The notes under the pieces are model-generated. The model was not told where the DNA came from. It made no database searches and saw only the letters and a list, made by a program, of their open reading frames with translations. A program made the position numbers and the translations under genes. From assembly GCA_938036435.1 (NCBI GenBank), contig CALHPU010000018.1:124001-188000 (forward strand): a stretch of DNA of 64,000 nt, read 5' to 3'. Positions 62,199-64,000 of this stretch are shown here, piece by piece (the first letter of the stretch is position 1; each line of letters starts with the position of its first letter). The stretch comes from an uncultured Pirellulaceae bacterium (lineage in GTDB: Bacteria > Planctomycetota > Planctomycetia > Pirellulales > Pirellulaceae).

Positions 62199-64000
62199 AT
62201 GTCGGCCAATCAAGCCTTAAAGCGCGTCCAACGTTTTGTTGGCCGAAGGTGCGTACTGGCGAACCGTTGGTTGGTCCTATTTTGTTATTGTGCGCTGCTT
62301 TCAACTGCACTGCATGGACAGGAAATTGACTCAAGAAAGGACCGTCGCGCTCCGGCTTATGCGCCAATGCGTTGGGAAAATCTGGCAAGTGAACTTCAAC
62401 ACGTTGCCGGAAAACCGGCGGTGCACTCTCGACAGTATGGGCTGAACGTGGTGACGCTTGCGCCGGGCGAGTTTGTCGATTTCCAAGTGTTCGATCATGA
62501 GTTCATTCGGGTTCAGTCGTGCAGCAACATGCAGCTGACCGATGGCCAGACTGAAATTCTTACATCCAACGGCACGGGTTTGTTTCGCAAGTTAAAGGCC
62601 GCACGTTCGGAGAACCAAACATCGCTGATTGCTGCTCCGGACCAATCCAGTATTTCGTTGGGGCGGGTGATGCGGTCACCCAATGCGGATAGTGCAATCA
62701 CTGTTGCCATTTTTACCTCCACGCGCCAGAGGGCGCGTTTGTTGGACTACTATCAGTGTTCGGTGGTGTGTGAACAACCGCAAGTAGAAGTCTCTGACGA
62801 CCGTGGGAGGAGACCACGATTCTACACTCCTGTCCGGCCCGGAAAACGATATGCACTGGAGGTCGATAGCAACACGCGCTTACGTTTGGAGTCACGGCTA
62901 AACTACGATTCCGACGCCAGCCAGCACCAGTTCTACTGGATCAAGATTTTTCTTGACGGCATCTATCACCGAACTCTTTTGTTTGACACCGTTCCGCAGC
63001 GGATGCATCGACAATTTATAGACGGAACAGAAAAACTAATTGGCCAACGTGAGTTTGCTTATTTGGATATTGAATCCGAACAACAGGCGATTGAAATCGA
63101 GGTGTCCCACCCCGTTTTGCTCAACGCCAACGCGATTGGGTTGAAATTGGTCAATCCGCTGATCAACCAGCAGTACAATCCACCTGGCTGGGAGGCCCAA
63201 TTGTTGGATGAGGACGCTTGGCTGGAAAAGGATTTCTTGGATGACGGAAGAACACTTGATGATTATTTTTCAAATGGAATCCAGCAACAGACACCAAAGG
63301 CTAATCCATACTGGGACCCTTGGCTGAACTATCCCAAACTGCTTCAGGTAGCGCGCGACAACAGTATTCGCTACGGGGGTTTGCGGTCATATATGTGGAT
63401 GCGGTCGATCGCGTCGCGCCGACACGGCGAAAGCGATTTTGGCGACGAATTGACGGTAGCCGAACTGGCCGAGAAGATTCGTCACAGGTTCACGTATTAT
63501 CGGGATCTATTGCCGATCGATTTGCATGGGTCCACCAATCCGCGATACGTATCGTTTCCGGTACGCAAGATTCGCCGTGCAAACCAAGCAGCGACCGAGA
63601 CCACCGTTGGCCAACAACACATTGATGAACAGGCAGCGCGACTGGCGACGACAACGCTGTACCAAATTTCTAGTGGCGGTTGGCAAGATCCAAACAACGG
63701 TCAAAATTGCCAATGCGGTGACCTAATCTTTCGGCCAGCCGAGGAACTGGGAGCCTCGTTAATGCGCGTGATCGTTGATCGCCAAAGAATGACGGGCAAC
63801 GCCAAACTTTGGATTCAATATGATGAACGACCTCCGTTCGAGCTTCGTTTATTCCCCAACAGCGCGTTGAAAACATCTGCGTTTGTTCCGGGACGCGCCG
63901 AAGCGGCCGTCGCAAGTTTGGCCGAAACACACCGGCGGTACGATAGCGGCCCATGGGGCGGACCCTTCTCTGTACTGAAACAACCCGTCGCCATGATCGA
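62199..64000 (+). CDS. Large exported protein, C-terminus beyond window
   Basis: An open frame runs from the ATG at 62199 (or 62163) to the window edge, at least 600 residues. The N-terminus is a signal peptide with a long basic start (VQRFVGRRCVLANRWLVLFC then YCALLSTALHG). The body is beta-rich, with LAPGEFVDFQVFDHEFIRVQ and VRPGKRYALEVDSNTRLRLE, similar in style to the 58368 protein. I do not recognise the family. A 286-nt gap precedes it, so it may have its own promoter. No stop codon was seen before 64000. Confidence 0.8.
   Translation, partial: MSANQALKRVQRFVGRRCVLANRWLVLFCYCALLSTALHGQEIDSRKDRRAPAYAPMRWENLASELQHVAGKPAVHSRQYGLNVVTLAPGEFVDFQVFDHEFIRVQSCSNMQLTDGQTEILTSNGTGLFRKLKAARSENQTSLIAAPDQSSISLGRVMRSPNADSAITVAIFTSTRQRARLLDYYQCSVVCEQPQVEVSDDRGRRPRFYTPVRPGKRYALEVDSNTRLRLESRLNYDSDASQHQFYWIKIFLDGIYHRTLLFDTVPQRMHRQFIDGTEKLIGQREFAYLDIESEQQAIEIEVSHPVLLNANAIGLKLVNPLINQQYNPPGWEAQLLDEDAWLEKDFLDDGRTLDDYFSNGIQQQTPKANPYWDPWLNYPKLLQVARDNSIRYGGLRSYMWMRSIASRRHGESDFGDELTVAELAEKIRHRFTYYRDLLPIDLHGSTNPRYVSFPVRKIRRANQAATETTVGQQHIDEQAARLATTTLYQISSGGWQDPNNGQNCQCGDLIFRPAEELGASLMRVIVDRQRMTGNAKLWIQYDERPPFELRLFPNSALKTSAFVPGRAEAAVASLAETHRRYDSGPWGGPFSVLKQPVAMI

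Noticed and set aside
1-64000. tRNA, rRNA and complete insertion sequences
   Set aside because: No sequence with the expected conserved arms or transposase motifs was seen by eye; a scan with tRNAscan-SE and an IS database would settle this.

Overview
The window looks like a chromosomal segment of a planctomycete, most likely of the Pirellulaceae/Rhodopirellula type. This is inferred from gene content only. The signs are a DUF1080 (3-keto-disaccharide hydrolase-like) protein, a PQQ-propeller protein, an RTX protein with a LEPR-XLL-like start (LESLEQRNLLAS), a Tyr-rich secreted protein (YHYPYVTYPQN), a membrane protein with a DNPYASP start, an Hc1/AlgP-like lysine-rich protein, an ECF sigma factor with a non-canonical anti-sigma partner, and many intergenic palindromic repeats. 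Housekeeping genes (polA, gpmI, pgi, dtd, accA, truA, panC, lgt, ispF, ruvC, ruvA) are scattered among lineage-specific exported proteins. I saw no rRNA, tRNA, CRISPR array, prophage or complete insertion sequence.

Layout. 1-10 kb: an RTX gene cut by the window edge (minus strand), a coiled-coil/HhH membrane protein, a DUF1080 protein, then an RNase Z-like hydrolase, a HemW-like radical SAM protein and DNA polymerase I. 10-19.3 kb: an envelope coiled-coil protein with a BRCT-like end, gpmI, a PQQ-propeller protein, pgi, and a three-gene run (DUF6263-like, Rieske, MazG-like). 19.4-30.3 kb: a minus-strand trio of exported proteins, a LolA-like protein, dtd, a ferritin-like protein, CvpA with a Gln/Asn-rich tail, a YdjM-like protein, a pseudopilin-like protein and an M50 protease. 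30.3-31.4 kb: a long AT-rich gene-free stretch leading into a tiny lysine-rich histone-like gene. 31.4-38.6 kb: a stand-alone M41-like protein, then minus-strand runs: degenerate NtrC-like regulator / receiver-like protein / Mrp, and Dabb / truA / kinase / accA. 38.8-51.7 kb: panC, lgt, ECF sigma and partner, small exported proteins, an ABC-2 exporter, ispF and ruvCA.

52.2-64 kb: five tightly packed plus-strand genes form the most unusual part. They are a CHASE2-PAS protein with a kinase-like but apparently inactive C-terminus; an 1109-residue protein with two PgsC/CapC-like membrane modules followed by two diverged copies of a hydrolase-like domain; a large membrane-anchored beta-rich protein; a stand-alone exported version of the same hydrolase-like domain that keeps candidate metal ligands; and a large exported protein cut by the window edge. 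I infer an envelope system for making, exporting or remodelling a polymer, possibly poly-gamma-glutamate-like. No ligase is visible in the window.

Intergenic DNA carries several repeat families: two MITE-like elements sharing a CTAG end next to accA, long imperfect palindromes, short tandem repeats, and a GGGCAGGGCA word present in both genes and spacers.
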